From positions 1 through 44,067 of the forward strand of contig CASGEW010000012.1 of the NCBI GenBank assembly GCA_949300615.1: DNA of 44,067 nucleotides, read 5' to 3'. Below the pieces are notes generated by a model. The model was given only the letters and a program-made list of their open reading frames with translations, searched no databases and had not been told where the DNA came from. The translations under genes were made by a program, and so were the position numbers. The stretch is from an uncultured Bacteroidales bacterium. Its GTDB lineage: Bacteria; Bacteroidota; Bacteroidia; Bacteroidales; CHK158-818. Of the stretch, positions 8,383 to 18,709 are shown one piece after another (position 1 is the first letter of the stretch; every line of letters starts with the position of its first letter).

Positions 8383-9648
8383 ATGAGAATATTGTGTAAA
8401 ATATGTATCTGCGTAATCTTCTTGATGGTCAGTAAGCCTTTACCAGTTCTGTCGCAAGTTGATTCCTTGTGTATTTATTTCCAGCGCGGTTATGCCGTGG
8501 TAAACTTGTCGTTACGAGAGAATGATACGACTTTCAAAAATTTGATTGAGATTCTACAAAATCATAAAGAGGATGTTAAGTTGCAACTAACCGGAAATGC
8601 CTCTCCCGACGGCTCAGCTTCGGCCAATATGCGATTGACCCGGAAGCGGGTTGCCGCCGTATTGAGTTATCTTCGCGAGTATGTGCCAGTTTCAGATTCG
8701 TTGATAACCGTAAAGGCAAAAGGAATCGATTGGGATGGATTGTCTGCTATGGTAGAAAAAGATGCCAATTGTCCTGCACGGGAAGAGGTACTGGTTATTT
8801 TAAAAGAGCAACCGGAATGGGTTTATGATGCACAGAACAGAATCATCGACGGTCGTAAAAAACAGCTGATGGATCTTCGAGGAGGTGTTCCGTATAATTA
8901 TTTATCGGAGAAGTTCTTCCCCGAATTGCGAAATACCACAGTTGCTTTATCCTATAAAGATGATACAAAAGATTTGCAGGCAGAAAGACAGGAAGATGAA
9001 AATGATATTGTAGAAGAGCATGGTTCATCGCTTCATCCTTCGTCAAGTGAGGTTGTTGGATTAGAAAATGACGAACACGACGCCTTTTCGTCGGCAACCG
9101 TTTCTTCTTCTGATGCTGCTGCTGACGACAGGGTTCAACGTATGGCTATTAAAACCAATTTCCTTTACGATGCCATCTTGATGCCTTCTTTGGAAGTAGA
9201 ATATCGTATAGACAATCGTTGGTCGGTTGCCGTTGAAGGGAGTGTCGCTTGGTGGAAACGAGATAGTCGGCATAAATATTACCAAATTGCCACCATCGTT
9301 CCGGAGGGGCGTTATTGGTTTCGGACGCGCAAACCGTGGCATGGTCATTACGTCGGGCTTTTTGCCGGAGGAAGCTGGTACGATTTGGAGAACGGAGGCC
9401 GTGGTTACAAAGGAGAATTTTTTATGACCGGTCTCAGTTACGGTTATATGTTTCCCATTAGTCGTTTCCTTTCGTTGGAAACAGGTCTTGGTGTAGGCTT
9501 TTTACATACATCCTACGAAGAATATTTACCCTTGGACGGACACTATGTTTACCAACAGACCAGTAAAACCAACTGGGTAGGTCCGGTAAAACTCAAATTT
9601 TCTCTTGTATGGAGACTTTGGGATAAACAAGAAAGGGGGAGCAGATGA
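8383..9648 (+). CDS. Pilus-locus protein: OmpA-like periplasmic domain plus DUF3575 barrel
   Basis: First gene of the pilus operon. After a signal peptide (…VSKPLPVLSQ) comes an OmpA-like fold with the signature GNASPDGSASANMRLTRKR (about residues 66-84), then a low-complexity acidic/serine linker (residues about 190-245). The C-terminal DUF3575 region is rich in alternating aromatic strands (AIKTNFLYDAILMPSLEVEY to the C-terminal LKFSLVWRL), as expected for an outer-membrane barrel. Proteins of this type usually head Bacteroidales Mfa/Fim pilus loci and are presumed to anchor or aid export of the pilus; this is family context, not shown here. Its stop overlaps the next start (ATGA). Confidence 0.85.
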   Translation: MRILCKICICVIFLMVSKPLPVLSQVDSLCIYFQRGYAVVNLSLRENDTTFKNLIEILQNHKEDVKLQLTGNASPDGSASANMRLTRKRVAAVLSYLREYVPVSDSLITVKAKGIDWDGLSAMVEKDANCPAREEVLVILKEQPEWVYDAQNRIIDGRKKQLMDLRGGVPYNYLSEKFFPELRNTTVALSYKDDTKDLQAERQEDENDIVEEHGSSLHPSSSEVVGLENDEHDAFSSATVSSSDAAADDRVQRMAIKTNFLYDAILMPSLEVEYRIDNRWSVAVEGSVAWWKRDSRHKYYQIATIVPEGRYWFRTRKPWHGHYVGLFAGGSWYDLENGGRGYKGEFFMTGLSYGYMFPISRFLSLETGLGVGFLHTSYEEYLPLDGHYVYQQTSKTNWVGPVKLKFSLVWRLWDKQERGSR

Positions 9649-10652
9649 AGAAAATTTGTTTGATTTTTTTATTGAGCAGTATCGTATGGGCAAATGGTTG
9701 CCGAAAGGATCTTTGTTACGACCATGATTTGCATGGCCTGAGTACGCGGACACATTTGTCGTTTGATTGGGAACAGGAGTGGGAGCGCGATTATGGAATG
9801 TCGTGGCAGGAGAATTGGCCCGAAAAGCATGGAATGGATTACGATGAGCTCCGTCCGGAAGCGGCTACCGGGATAGCCACTTTTGTGTACCATGAAGACG
9901 GGTCGCGTTCGGAGCGCCATCTGACAGCCGATGGTGGAGAGATTCCGATGACCGTAGGTGAAAAGTCCATTTTGCTTCACAACAACGATACCCGTTATAT
10001 CGTTTTCAACGATTTGACCTCTTCTGTGACAGCATCTGCAACTACTCGTACCCGTACCCGTTTGACATACAGTGAGACTCATGCGGACGAGACGACCGTC
10101 AATGCTCCCGATATGCTGTATGGTGCATGGATCGATAGTTATACGGCTGTTCCGGCTTCTGAGCCAGATTCTCTTTCTGTTACTTTGCGACCGTTGGTTT
10201 ATACCTATCTGATCCGTTATGAGTTTGAAGAAGGACTGGAACATATAACCTTGGCTCGTGGAGCAATCTCGGGAATGGCCCAGTCGGTTTATCTTCAAGA
10301 CGGACATACGAGTGAAGAATCGGCAACCGTATTGTTCGACTGTGAGATAAAAAATTACGGGGCCGAGATACAGTTAACATCTTTCGGTGTGCCGAATTTC
10401 CCGGGAGATCATTACGTGCGACAGAGTATTGCTCAACGGCAGGGCTTGAATCTGGAAGTCATGCTTAAAAACGGGAAAATAAAAACCTTTGAATTTGATG
10501 TAACCGATCAATTGACTTCGCAACCACGCGGGGGTGTAATTACAGTCAGCGGGCTCACCGTTACGGACGAGGAAGCCGGAGGGGACACCGGCTTTAATGT
10601 CAATGTAGATGATTGGGGCGAATATGAAGATATCGAGTTACCGTTAAACTGA
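9645..10652 (+). CDS. Mfa2/FimB-type pilus anchor lipoprotein (DUF5119-like)
   Basis: A 335-residue lipoprotein. The signal ends …IVWANGC (lipidated Cys19) and is followed by the basic/Cys-rich RKDLCYDHDLH and a Trp-rich HLSFDWEQEW segment. Such an opening is typical of the DUF5119/Mfa2-like anchor proteins encoded next to fimbrillins. The remainder is beta-rich (two Ig-like lobes expected) and ends in an acidic tail. The start overlaps the DUF3575 stop by 4 bases, implying translational coupling. In Porphyromonas the Mfa2/FimB homologues fix the pilus to the cell surface and limit its length; I infer the same role. Family assignment moderate. Confidence 0.75.
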   Translation: MKKICLIFLLSSIVWANGCRKDLCYDHDLHGLSTRTHLSFDWEQEWERDYGMSWQENWPEKHGMDYDELRPEAATGIATFVYHEDGSRSERHLTADGGEIPMTVGEKSILLHNNDTRYIVFNDLTSSVTASATTRTRTRLTYSETHADETTVNAPDMLYGAWIDSYTAVPASEPDSLSVTLRPLVYTYLIRYEFEEGLEHITLARGAISGMAQSVYLQDGHTSEESATVLFDCEIKNYGAEIQLTSFGVPNFPGDHYVRQSIAQRQGLNLEVMLKNGKIKTFEFDVTDQLTSQPRGGVITVSGLTVTDEEAGGDTGFNVNVDDWGEYEDIELPLN

Positions 10653-10695
10653 AATATCAAAACCATAATTATAAACCACTTAAACTGTCAGTAAA

Positions 10696-11733
10696 ATGAA
10701 AAAGAATGTATTTGTATGGGTTGCAGCCGCAGCAGTTGTATGTGCCAGTTGCACCAAGACCGAAACGGTCGAACAAATGGAAGGCGGAGCCATCGGGTTT
10801 ACCTATGCCTATATCGGGAATCCTGTCGAATCGAAAGCCGTCAGTGTGATAGAACAAGCCAATATCGATGAGTTTATTGTGTATGGAGGATATAACGATA
10901 TGACCCATGTATTCGATGGCGTATCTGTAACAGGTACCGCAGGAGCGGATGATTGGTCCTATACGGGAAATCTCCGTTATTGGGTAGCCGGAGAGGCATA
11001 TAAATTTGCCGCCTATGCACCCAGCGAAGCTGCCGCAAGCGGAACTATTGCTACCGATTTTACAAACGGAGCATTGAATTTTACCAACTATAAATCAGAC
11101 CCGAGTAATCAAAACGACCTGATTTATGCTACGGCCACAGAAACAACCGGTAATCCGTTAACACAGTCCCCGGATAAAGTCCAATTTGGTTTCGAACATT
11201 TGCTTTCAATGATTAAATTTACGTTTAATAGCGGCTTTGGTAACGATATCAAAGTAACGGTCGATAATTTGAAAGTTTATGGAATGGTATCGCAGGGCGA
11301 CTATACCGGTAGTACTCAAACATGGGCTCCTGGTAGCACAACGGTAGGCGCTGGTGCGGCATTTACAGAGATGGCTTCTAACGAAGCGGTTAATGCAACA
11401 GGGGGGAATACTTCGGCATCGAGTGTCGATTTTGCCGTTATCCCTCAAACAATTGTTAATTCTGGCCCCGGTACAACGGTAACAGTCTCTTTCAACGTAA
11501 GGGTACAGGATAAAGCCAATGACTATATTATAGGAAATGCCGGTTCCGGTGTAACCGTAATGTCAACATTGCCTGCATATACCTGGACTGCCGGTAACCG
11601 TTACAATTATACGGTGACAATTAAAGGAGAAAATGTTGGCCTTTATCCCATTGAATTTGCTACTCCGAGAGTAACCCCGATTACCAATGCCGATTTCGAT
11701 GGCAGTGACGAGGTTACCCTTCCTGAACAATAA
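10696..11733 (+). CDS. Fimbrillin-family lipoprotein (probable major pilus subunit)
   Basis: A 345-residue lipoprotein with signal …VVCASC (Cys19). The fimbrillin core pattern follows: GFTYAYIGNPVESKA, then …VYGGYNDMTHVFDG, WSYTGNLRYWVAGEAYKFAA, and FGFEHLLSMIKFTF. The RYW…Y.F.AYAP and HLLS.I.F motifs are hallmarks of fimbrillin (Mfa-like) domains. Type V pilins are matured by an Arg-specific protease that frees the donor strand; here the expected position carries Lys47 (ESKAVS), not Arg. The protein is rich in Thr, Gly and Ala with few charges, like shaft subunits. It is followed by an intra-operon hairpin that could raise its expression over downstream genes. Its role as major subunit is inferred from position and composition. 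Confidence 0.85.
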   Translation: MKKNVFVWVAAAAVVCASCTKTETVEQMEGGAIGFTYAYIGNPVESKAVSVIEQANIDEFIVYGGYNDMTHVFDGVSVTGTAGADDWSYTGNLRYWVAGEAYKFAAYAPSEAAASGTIATDFTNGALNFTNYKSDPSNQNDLIYATATETTGNPLTQSPDKVQFGFEHLLSMIKFTFNSGFGNDIKVTVDNLKVYGMVSQGDYTGSTQTWAPGSTTVGAGAAFTEMASNEAVNATGGNTSASSVDFAVIPQTIVNSGPGTTVTVSFNVRVQDKANDYIIGNAGSGVTVMSTLPAYTWTAGNRYNYTVTIKGENVGLYPIEFATPRVTPITNADFDGSDEVTLPEQ

Positions 11734-11752
11734 GCAGGGAAATGATAGAAAA

Positions 11753-11797
11753 AGGAGGTTTGGCCTTTGGATTGTAAAGAGAAGAGTCAAACCTCCT
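11753..11797 (+). terminator. Intra-operon hairpin after the first fimbrillin gene (attenuator or mRNA stabiliser)
   Basis: Perfect 10-base stem AGGAGGTTTG (11753-11762) with CAAACCTCCT (11788-11797), 25-base loop, no T-run after it. It sits in the 96-base gap between the first and second fimbrillin genes. Without a U-tract it is more likely a partial terminator or 3'-end protector than a full stop. Confidence 0.55.
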
Positions 11798-11829
11798 CCT
11801 GAATTAAATCTGAATGACAAGCTCGAAAA

Positions 11830-12795
11830 ATGGAAACGGGAAAAATAATCAGAGAGATAGGCCTGAATGTAGTCATCGTATTGTTCGCTGCGGGATGTTC
11901 CCAAAGTGCTTCTGAGTTGCCGAGCCAAGGTCATGCCATTGATTTTAGTCCACGGATCACCCGTTCTGCGGTAACTTCGTTGGGCGACGGCGATTCTTTT
12001 GCTGTTTGGGCACGAGAAAGTATCGACGGAACCTCTCAGTTGATTCTGGCACAGGAAGAGGTGCATTGTTCCGGTAATATTTGGAGTTACGATAACATCC
12101 GTTATTGGAAATCGGGGGCAACGTATGATTTTTATGCTCTCTATCCCCACAATACCGCAAATGTTACATTGCAAAATAGCGTAGAGGGAGAGACTCCTCA
12201 GATTACCATAACCGGATTCGATGCCCGGAATGCCGTGGATTTGATGACCGCCGAACAGACGGGGTTCGTCTATCCAGGATCCTCCTATTCTGTTGTATTT
12301 GACTTCCGTCATTTGTTGTCTAAGGTAGAGATTGTCGGTCGCATCGATCCAGCTCTCGAAGAAGCCGGGGTATCGGCCCGGATTATATCGGCGACACTTT
12401 ACGGAATGGCTGCAACGGGAAGTAATACGATCGATGCGGGAGGATACGGAAGTTGGACTTTTAGCGAAACCTCTACATCCGGAAATCCATTCAGTACGTG
12501 TGGGACGATCGCTCTATCTTCAACCGGAGTAACGTTGTTTGGCGAGATGTTACCTTTCCCTCAAACCATTACGCAAGAGTTTGTATTGGAAATAGAATAT
12601 GAATATATCGATGCCCATTATACCCAGAACCGTTTTTCAAAAACGTTTCTTCTTGCCGATGCAGGCCTGACTCAGTGGGAACCTGCCAAGGGGTATCGTT
12701 ATACCTTTACCGTCGGTAACGATTACATTCTTTTCGAAAAGCCGGAAGTAATTCCCTGGAAATCGGCGTCAGGTGGTATTGTTACCGTAGAATAG
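11830..12795 (+). CDS. Fimbrillin-family lipoprotein (accessory pilus subunit)
   Basis: A 321-residue protein with lipoprotein signal …VIVLFAAGC (Cys23). A likely Arg processing site, SPRITRSAVTS (Arg45), opens the mature N-terminal domain. Core fimbrillin motifs are present: WSYDNIRYWKSGATYDFYALYP and VVFDFRHLLSKVEIVG. It ends with a short strand-like tail (…EVIPWKSASGGIVTVE), as in subunits that donate a C-terminal strand. It starts 97 bases after the first fimbrillin and 9 bases before the next, in one transcription unit. Probably an accessory subunit near the tip or base; the order cannot be read from sequence alone. Confidence 0.83.
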   Translation: METGKIIREIGLNVVIVLFAAGCSQSASELPSQGHAIDFSPRITRSAVTSLGDGDSFAVWARESIDGTSQLILAQEEVHCSGNIWSYDNIRYWKSGATYDFYALYPHNTANVTLQNSVEGETPQITITGFDARNAVDLMTAEQTGFVYPGSSYSVVFDFRHLLSKVEIVGRIDPALEEAGVSARIISATLYGMAATGSNTIDAGGYGSWTFSETSTSGNPFSTCGTIALSSTGVTLFGEMLPFPQTITQEFVLEIEYEYIDAHYTQNRFSKTFLLADAGLTQWEPAKGYRYTFTVGNDYILFEKPEVIPWKSASGGIVTVE

Positions 12796-12804
12796 TTTGT
12801 CTGT

Positions 12805-13917
12805 ATGAAAACAAGCGTATTGTATCTATATCTGTTATCGGTACTCCTGATGTGGCTGACTGCCTGTCAAAAGGAGGCTACCCCGGACGTCGCTCTTCTC
12901 TCCGGAGACCCGATTTGTTTTGACGTTCCCTCCATGTTGTCGGGTACGGAAAATCGGTCGGTTTCGAGAGCTTCCGTAGATATATTTCCCACCAACGGAA
13001 CTTTTGGTGTGTTGGGATATTGTTTGGCCAATTACGATGGATCTACCCAACTCAATCCGACAACCGGTCCGACCCCTTGGGCCTCAAAAGCCGTCCTCTG
13101 TACACCGCATCTGTTTTATAAAACAGAGGTAACGTATAACGGGACAGCGTGCTATTATACCGGACAACAACAACGGTGGTATGAGCCGTCGGATTATCTC
13201 TATACCTTTTTGGCTTACTATCCGTACAGCGATACATATTATACCGTAACACCTGCTACCCAGTCGGGAATCGGGACCCCTTCGTTGACGTTTACCATGC
13301 CATTTTCCGGTGGAGATATCTCTACCCCGCTTGATATCGAGAATATTCCGGACGCCATGGTTGCCGCGGCAATCGATGTTACCCGTCAGGAGGGAAATGT
13401 AAAGCTGGAATTCAACCACCTGCTTGCAGGAATCAATTTTACCGTAAACAACTATAACCAATCGAACGACCTGGTTATTCATGGCCTGCGGGTTTCCGGA
13501 GAATTTTACCGTTCGTTGAAAATTCATTTGAGCAAGGGGTTGGAATATCCATCTGAAACCTTTAAAGGAACGTTTACATTTCTCGACCAGAACGATGATT
13601 CGGATGATGTTGCCGTTGAGCATCAAAAAACCGCTATAAGAATAGGAAATAAAAGTTTGCTGTTGGTATCTAATCTCAGTCAAGAGGCCAGGCCTAATTA
13701 TATAGGCAATGACATCAATATCTATATCGACTATTCGTTTATGGGGAAGCGAATAACCAATAAAGAAATCTCCCTTCCTACGGGCTATCTGCCACAGGGC
13801 GGAACCCTTTATACCGTAGAGATGAATTTTATTGGAGATGCTTTGATCCTGAATTTCGTGGTAGATAATAATCAGGTATGGGAAAATGGAGGAGATAGTG
13901 AAATCAAATTTGAGTAG
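12805..13917 (+). CDS. Fimbrillin-family lipoprotein (accessory pilus subunit)
   Basis: A 370-residue lipoprotein with signal …LLMWLTAC (Cys21). A candidate Arg processing site is in RSVSRASVDIFP (Arg55), followed by GTFGVLGYCLANYDG, the aromatic RWYEPSDYLYTFLAYYP motif and the fimbrillin signature VKLEFNHLLAGINFTV. Beta-rich throughout, Thr/Tyr/Asn-rich, ending …QVWENGGDSEIKFE, a common fimbrillin C terminus. The gene lies 9 bases after the previous subunit and 3 bases before the large terminal protein, so the genes are very likely co-expressed. Three different fimbrillins in one operon fit a shaft subunit plus minor subunits. Confidence 0.83.
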   Translation: MKTSVLYLYLLSVLLMWLTACQKEATPDVALLSGDPICFDVPSMLSGTENRSVSRASVDIFPTNGTFGVLGYCLANYDGSTQLNPTTGPTPWASKAVLCTPHLFYKTEVTYNGTACYYTGQQQRWYEPSDYLYTFLAYYPYSDTYYTVTPATQSGIGTPSLTFTMPFSGGDISTPLDIENIPDAMVAAAIDVTRQEGNVKLEFNHLLAGINFTVNNYNQSNDLVIHGLRVSGEFYRSLKIHLSKGLEYPSETFKGTFTFLDQNDDSDDVAVEHQKTAIRIGNKSLLLVSNLSQEARPNYIGNDINIYIDYSFMGKRITNKEISLPTGYLPQGGTLYTVEMNFIGDALILNFVVDNNQVWENGGDSEIKFE

Positions 13918-13920
13918 GAA

Positions 13921-16308
13921 ATGAGACAAAAAGATATTTGTGCAGGGTTGTTGCTGACTATTGTCATTGGCTTGTCTGGATGTACGAAAGAGGAACAACT
14001 GGGGGAGTGGGATAACCAGTCTGGAAAATTTACCTTATCGGTTGTTGCCGAAAGTATGTCTCCCGAACAGGTGATAACCCGGGCGTCCGACCCTAAAACC
14101 GAGGAGGAGAGGGAGATTCGAACGTTACATGTTTTTCTGTTCGGACCCGATGGAAATTACCTTGCCTCCAAAGATGAGTATCATCTTTATCAGGCTTATC
14201 AATATTTTAATTCATCTTTATTGCATATTGATCCAGATGCTTTTGCCGATCCCGTTGCAGCTTCCCGTGCAACGATATATGTTGTGGCAAATGTCGAGCC
14301 CGGAACGTTTGGGGCAATTACGGCAGAAGGTTATCCGGAGAAAATCCGGAACAAATCGGATCTTGATAATATGTATTACCGTCCGACAAAACGTGAGGTT
14401 TTAACGGATTTGCCAGAGTCGGGAATGCCCATGTTCGGTTTTACCCAGGAAGAGGTCAATTTGACACAAAGTAACGGTTCGGTAGTCATAGAATTGAAAG
14501 CCTTGATGGCACGCATTGATTTTACGTTTCAGATAGATGCGTTGAATGGTACACACGGAGGGCTTCCTTCATTGGTTTTAACCGAGTGTGAAGTCCGAAA
14601 CTTACCAACCGCCGTTTCGTTTCTTCCGGTAGAAGATGGAAAAGAGAGCAACCTCGATATGGATAATAATGGCCAGGCCGATGCCGTTACCTCCCTGACC
14701 CATTATATGAATCCCTCTTCAAATATCCTATATAATCAGCAAAACCAGGCGACACTTTCGTTTTATATGTACGAGAACCGTCGCAAGCCGGGATATGCAG
14801 GTTACCCTGATCCGTTTCATTACCCGGCAGAGATTGGTCCCGACCAATACCAACGCTACAAGCCTCAGTTGGCTATTGATGCCAATAACGATACGATTCC
14901 GGCCACTTATGTAGTATTTAAGGGGCTTTTTACCGATGTCGATGATATCGACTACCAGGCAACCTGTACCATCTTTTTAGGAGGCGATCCGGAAGATGAT
15001 TTCGATGTTAAGCGTAACCACCAATATCGAAACAATGTAACCATTTCTGGGATTACCGCTACCACAAGTACTCCGACGGAGGTGGTGTCATTCGATGCCC
15101 GTATCGATGTAGAACATACCAGCCCCTATTATATCTCTATTTTACGTCATAAGGACTTAGATGCCCATTTCAACATCGTACCCATGGATTGTTACCTGTT
15201 TAACGATAAAACGTCCAGTGAGATAAATGTCCGGATTGATGATCCGCAAACCAACAATTGGTTTCGGATTGAGCGAGTTTCGGCAGATGTTATGAGAAGT
15301 GGGCAGGCGGCAGATTACCAGCTCAGTCATCCGGGTGAAGCTTTTGCAGCAGGAACCGGTAAACGGAAATTTTTTACCCAGAACTTGATAACCGATGCGG
15401 CACAGTTGGCCAATAATACCACTGCAACGTTAGGCGACCGTGACCGTATTTACATTTATGTGGACGAGAATATCCGTCTCGATACCCGCCAAGCCGATTT
15501 GATAATAGAATATAAGGAAAACGGCGTGGTGAAAGATACCCGTACCATAACGTTGGTCCAGCATGGATTGCTACCTGTAAGGGTTTTTAATGGTTCCAGT
15601 TATCAATATACTATTTATGTGGAGGCGTATGAGGAGTATCGAGATTATTACGATCCCCTTTCTCAGTGGGACTCTCAACAGATTTATGAAGGATTGCCCT
15701 GGGGGCCTGCCAATATGGGAGAAATCAATACAGGATTTGCAGCGGGTTATTTGCCAAGGCAAGATGCCATAGAAAATTACTATAAAGGGAAAGAAGGTAC
15801 TATCGCTATTTTGATGAATCGGGGAATCTTTAAGAAAAACTGGATAGGTTACCCTGATGGCCCGGCAAGGGCGATGATTTTGGATGAGATTCCAGAGACG
15901 GCAGCCGAATATTGTTATCGTAAAAACAAAACCGATGCAAACGGGATGATTTCAGAGGATAACACCTGCTGGTATCTGCCGGCCATTCGTGAGTTGGAAT
16001 ATACCCTCACTACCTATTATCCTGTTTACAAGGAATTTCAAGAGAACTTTTATTGGTCTGCTGCGGCCGCAGCAAGATCTGTGTTCGGTACTTTTTATGA
16101 AGCATCGGAATATGCTCGTTCAACCATGGCCTATCTCAGTGGGGATGGCTCGATTAGACATAAAGATAGTGGTCCCGATCAACTTTATGATTCTAACTTA
16201 GGAGCTGCCAGTCTTTATGGGAAAGCTCTCCGGACGGAACATTTCCGTATTCGAGCGGTATATCGTCCCGCAAATGGGGGATTGATAGAAGGCGACAGTT
16301 ATCCATAA
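13921..16308 (+). CDS. Large pilus tip-type lipoprotein (DUF4906-like, Lcl_C/DUF1566-like C terminus)
   Basis: At 795 residues this is the largest product of the pilus operon. Lipoprotein signal …IVIGLSGC (Cys21); processing-type site VITRASDP (Arg54) followed by EIRTLHVFLFGPDGNYL, the usual opening of DUF4906/minor-fimbrillin proteins. HLLS-like and 'ATIYVVANVEPG' segments mark the N-terminal fimbrillin-like domain. A central Ig-like part ends near YKENGVVKDTRTITLVQHG. The last 200 residues (TCWYLPAIRELEYTLTTYYP … FYWSAAAAA … FRIRAVYRP) resemble the DUF1566/Lcl_C fold found in lectin-like and adhesin modules. Being last in the operon and multidomain, it is the best candidate for the adhesive tip. 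Function inferred. Confidence 0.8.
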   Translation: MRQKDICAGLLLTIVIGLSGCTKEEQLGEWDNQSGKFTLSVVAESMSPEQVITRASDPKTEEEREIRTLHVFLFGPDGNYLASKDEYHLYQAYQYFNSSLLHIDPDAFADPVAASRATIYVVANVEPGTFGAITAEGYPEKIRNKSDLDNMYYRPTKREVLTDLPESGMPMFGFTQEEVNLTQSNGSVVIELKALMARIDFTFQIDALNGTHGGLPSLVLTECEVRNLPTAVSFLPVEDGKESNLDMDNNGQADAVTSLTHYMNPSSNILYNQQNQATLSFYMYENRRKPGYAGYPDPFHYPAEIGPDQYQRYKPQLAIDANNDTIPATYVVFKGLFTDVDDIDYQATCTIFLGGDPEDDFDVKRNHQYRNNVTISGITATTSTPTEVVSFDARIDVEHTSPYYISILRHKDLDAHFNIVPMDCYLFNDKTSSEINVRIDDPQTNNWFRIERVSADVMRSGQAADYQLSHPGEAFAAGTGKRKFFTQNLITDAAQLANNTTATLGDRDRIYIYVDENIRLDTRQADLIIEYKENGVVKDTRTITLVQHGLLPVRVFNGSSYQYTIYVEAYEEYRDYYDPLSQWDSQQIYEGLPWGPANMGEINTGFAAGYLPRQDAIENYYKGKEGTIAILMNRGIFKKNWIGYPDGPARAMILDEIPETAAEYCYRKNKTDANGMISEDNTCWYLPAIRELEYTLTTYYPVYKEFQENFYWSAAAAARSVFGTFYEASEYARSTMAYLSGDGSIRHKDSGPDQLYDSNLGAASLYGKALRTEHFRIRAVYRPANGGLIEGDSYP

Positions 16309-16366
16309 CGAGATGGATGAACGGGTCTGTAAGGAAAGAACCTCCCTCTCTCTTGGCGAATAAAAC

Positions 16367-16400
16367 ATAAAACCTGTGCCATATTTGACACAGGTTTTAT
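16367..16400 (+). terminator. Terminator of the pilus operon
   Basis: Perfect 12-base stem ATAAAACCTGTG (16367-16378) with CACAGGTTTTAT (16389-16400), 10-base loop. It lies 58 bases after the last pilus gene. Confidence 0.8.
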
Positions 16401-16405
16401 TATAT

Positions 16406-16443
16406 AAAAAATGACAGCCAGAAAAATCGGACTGTCATTTTTT
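16406..16443 (-). terminator. Terminator of groES-groEL
   Basis: Perfect 12-base stem AAAAAATGACAG (16406-16417) with CTGTCATTTTTT (16432-16443), 14-base loop, located 36 bases past the groEL stop on the minus strand. The A-run gives a T-run on the minus strand. Confidence 0.8.
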
Positions 16444-16479
16444 GTAATCTATAATCTCTTATAAGAAAGAGGGTTGATT

Positions 16480-18147
<1,668 letters not shown>

Positions 18148-18417
18148 TTAAATGATAGCCAAGATGTCAGATTGACGCATGATGAGGTAGGTAGTTCCTT
18201 CCAATTCGATTTCAGTACCGGCGTATTTCCCGTACAGTACGTTGTCGCCTTTTTTCACCACCATTTCTTCATCTTTTGTTCCGTTACCGGTAGCGATAAC
18301 TTCACCTTTTAAAGGTTTTTCTTTGGCTGAATCGGGAATGATAATTCCGCTTACTGTTTTTTCTTCTGCTGCGGCTGGTTTAACCAATACTCTGTCAGCT
18401 AATGGTTTAATGTTCAT
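18148..18417 (-). CDS. groES: Co-chaperonin GroES (10 kDa)
   Basis: Lid of the GroEL folding chamber, 89 residues. The family opening [20 protein letters not shown], the mobile loop [18 protein letters not shown], and the C-terminal [13 protein letters not shown] are all present. It is the first gene of the groES-groEL pair. The usual CIRCE operator (TTAGCACTC-N9-GAGTGCTAA) is not visible upstream; an imperfect inverted repeat at 18461-18485 is the only candidate control site. Confidence 0.98.
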   Translation of the reverse strand: MNIKPLADRVLVKPAAAEEKTVSGIIIPDSAKEKPLKGEVIATGNGTKDEEMVVKKGDNVLYGKYAGTEIELEGTTYLIMRQSDILAII

Positions 18418-18460
18418 TGTCGTTATTAGTTTATATAATTAATAATATAGACGTTAATTT

Positions 18461-18485
18461 GAACAACTTTTTGGTTGAATTGTTC
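18461..18485 (-). promoter_or_regulatory. Inverted repeat upstream of groES (possible operator)
   Basis: GAACAA (18461-18466) and TTGTTC (18480-18485) enclose a nested CAAC…GTTG pair. It lies 43 bases ahead of groES, where a heat-shock operator would be expected. No known consensus was matched, so the role is speculative. Confidence 0.25.
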
Positions 18486-18709
18486 ATGTATGGATATAGC
18501 GAATTTCGTGCCAATTCAAATTTTTAGTAAATTTCTGACAAAAAGACAGCCTTTACGCCATATCTTGTTCGTCAGCCTGACACTATTTCCCGTATATGGA
18601 AATTGTTGCCGAAACGCCGATAAGATGTCATCCCGTTTATGAATTCCGTTTTACCAGAACAATCTAAATCAGCTTTTGTTATTATAACGAATACTTAATA
18701 GACCAAATC

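Noticed and set aside
9669-10307. Minus-strand open frame of 212 codons
   Set aside because: Antisense to the anchor lipoprotein; composition atypical and no motif.
11563-12312. Minus-strand open frame of 249 codons
   Set aside because: Antisense to fimbrillin genes with intact family motifs; no support for coding.
13084-13998. Minus-strand open frame of 304 codons across the pilus genes
   Set aside because: Antisense to two well-supported lipoprotein genes (signal peptides, fimbrillin motifs); no recognisable motif of its own.
18418-18709. CIRCE operator ahead of groES
   Set aside because: Looked for TTAGCACTC-N9-GAGTGCTAA and did not find it.
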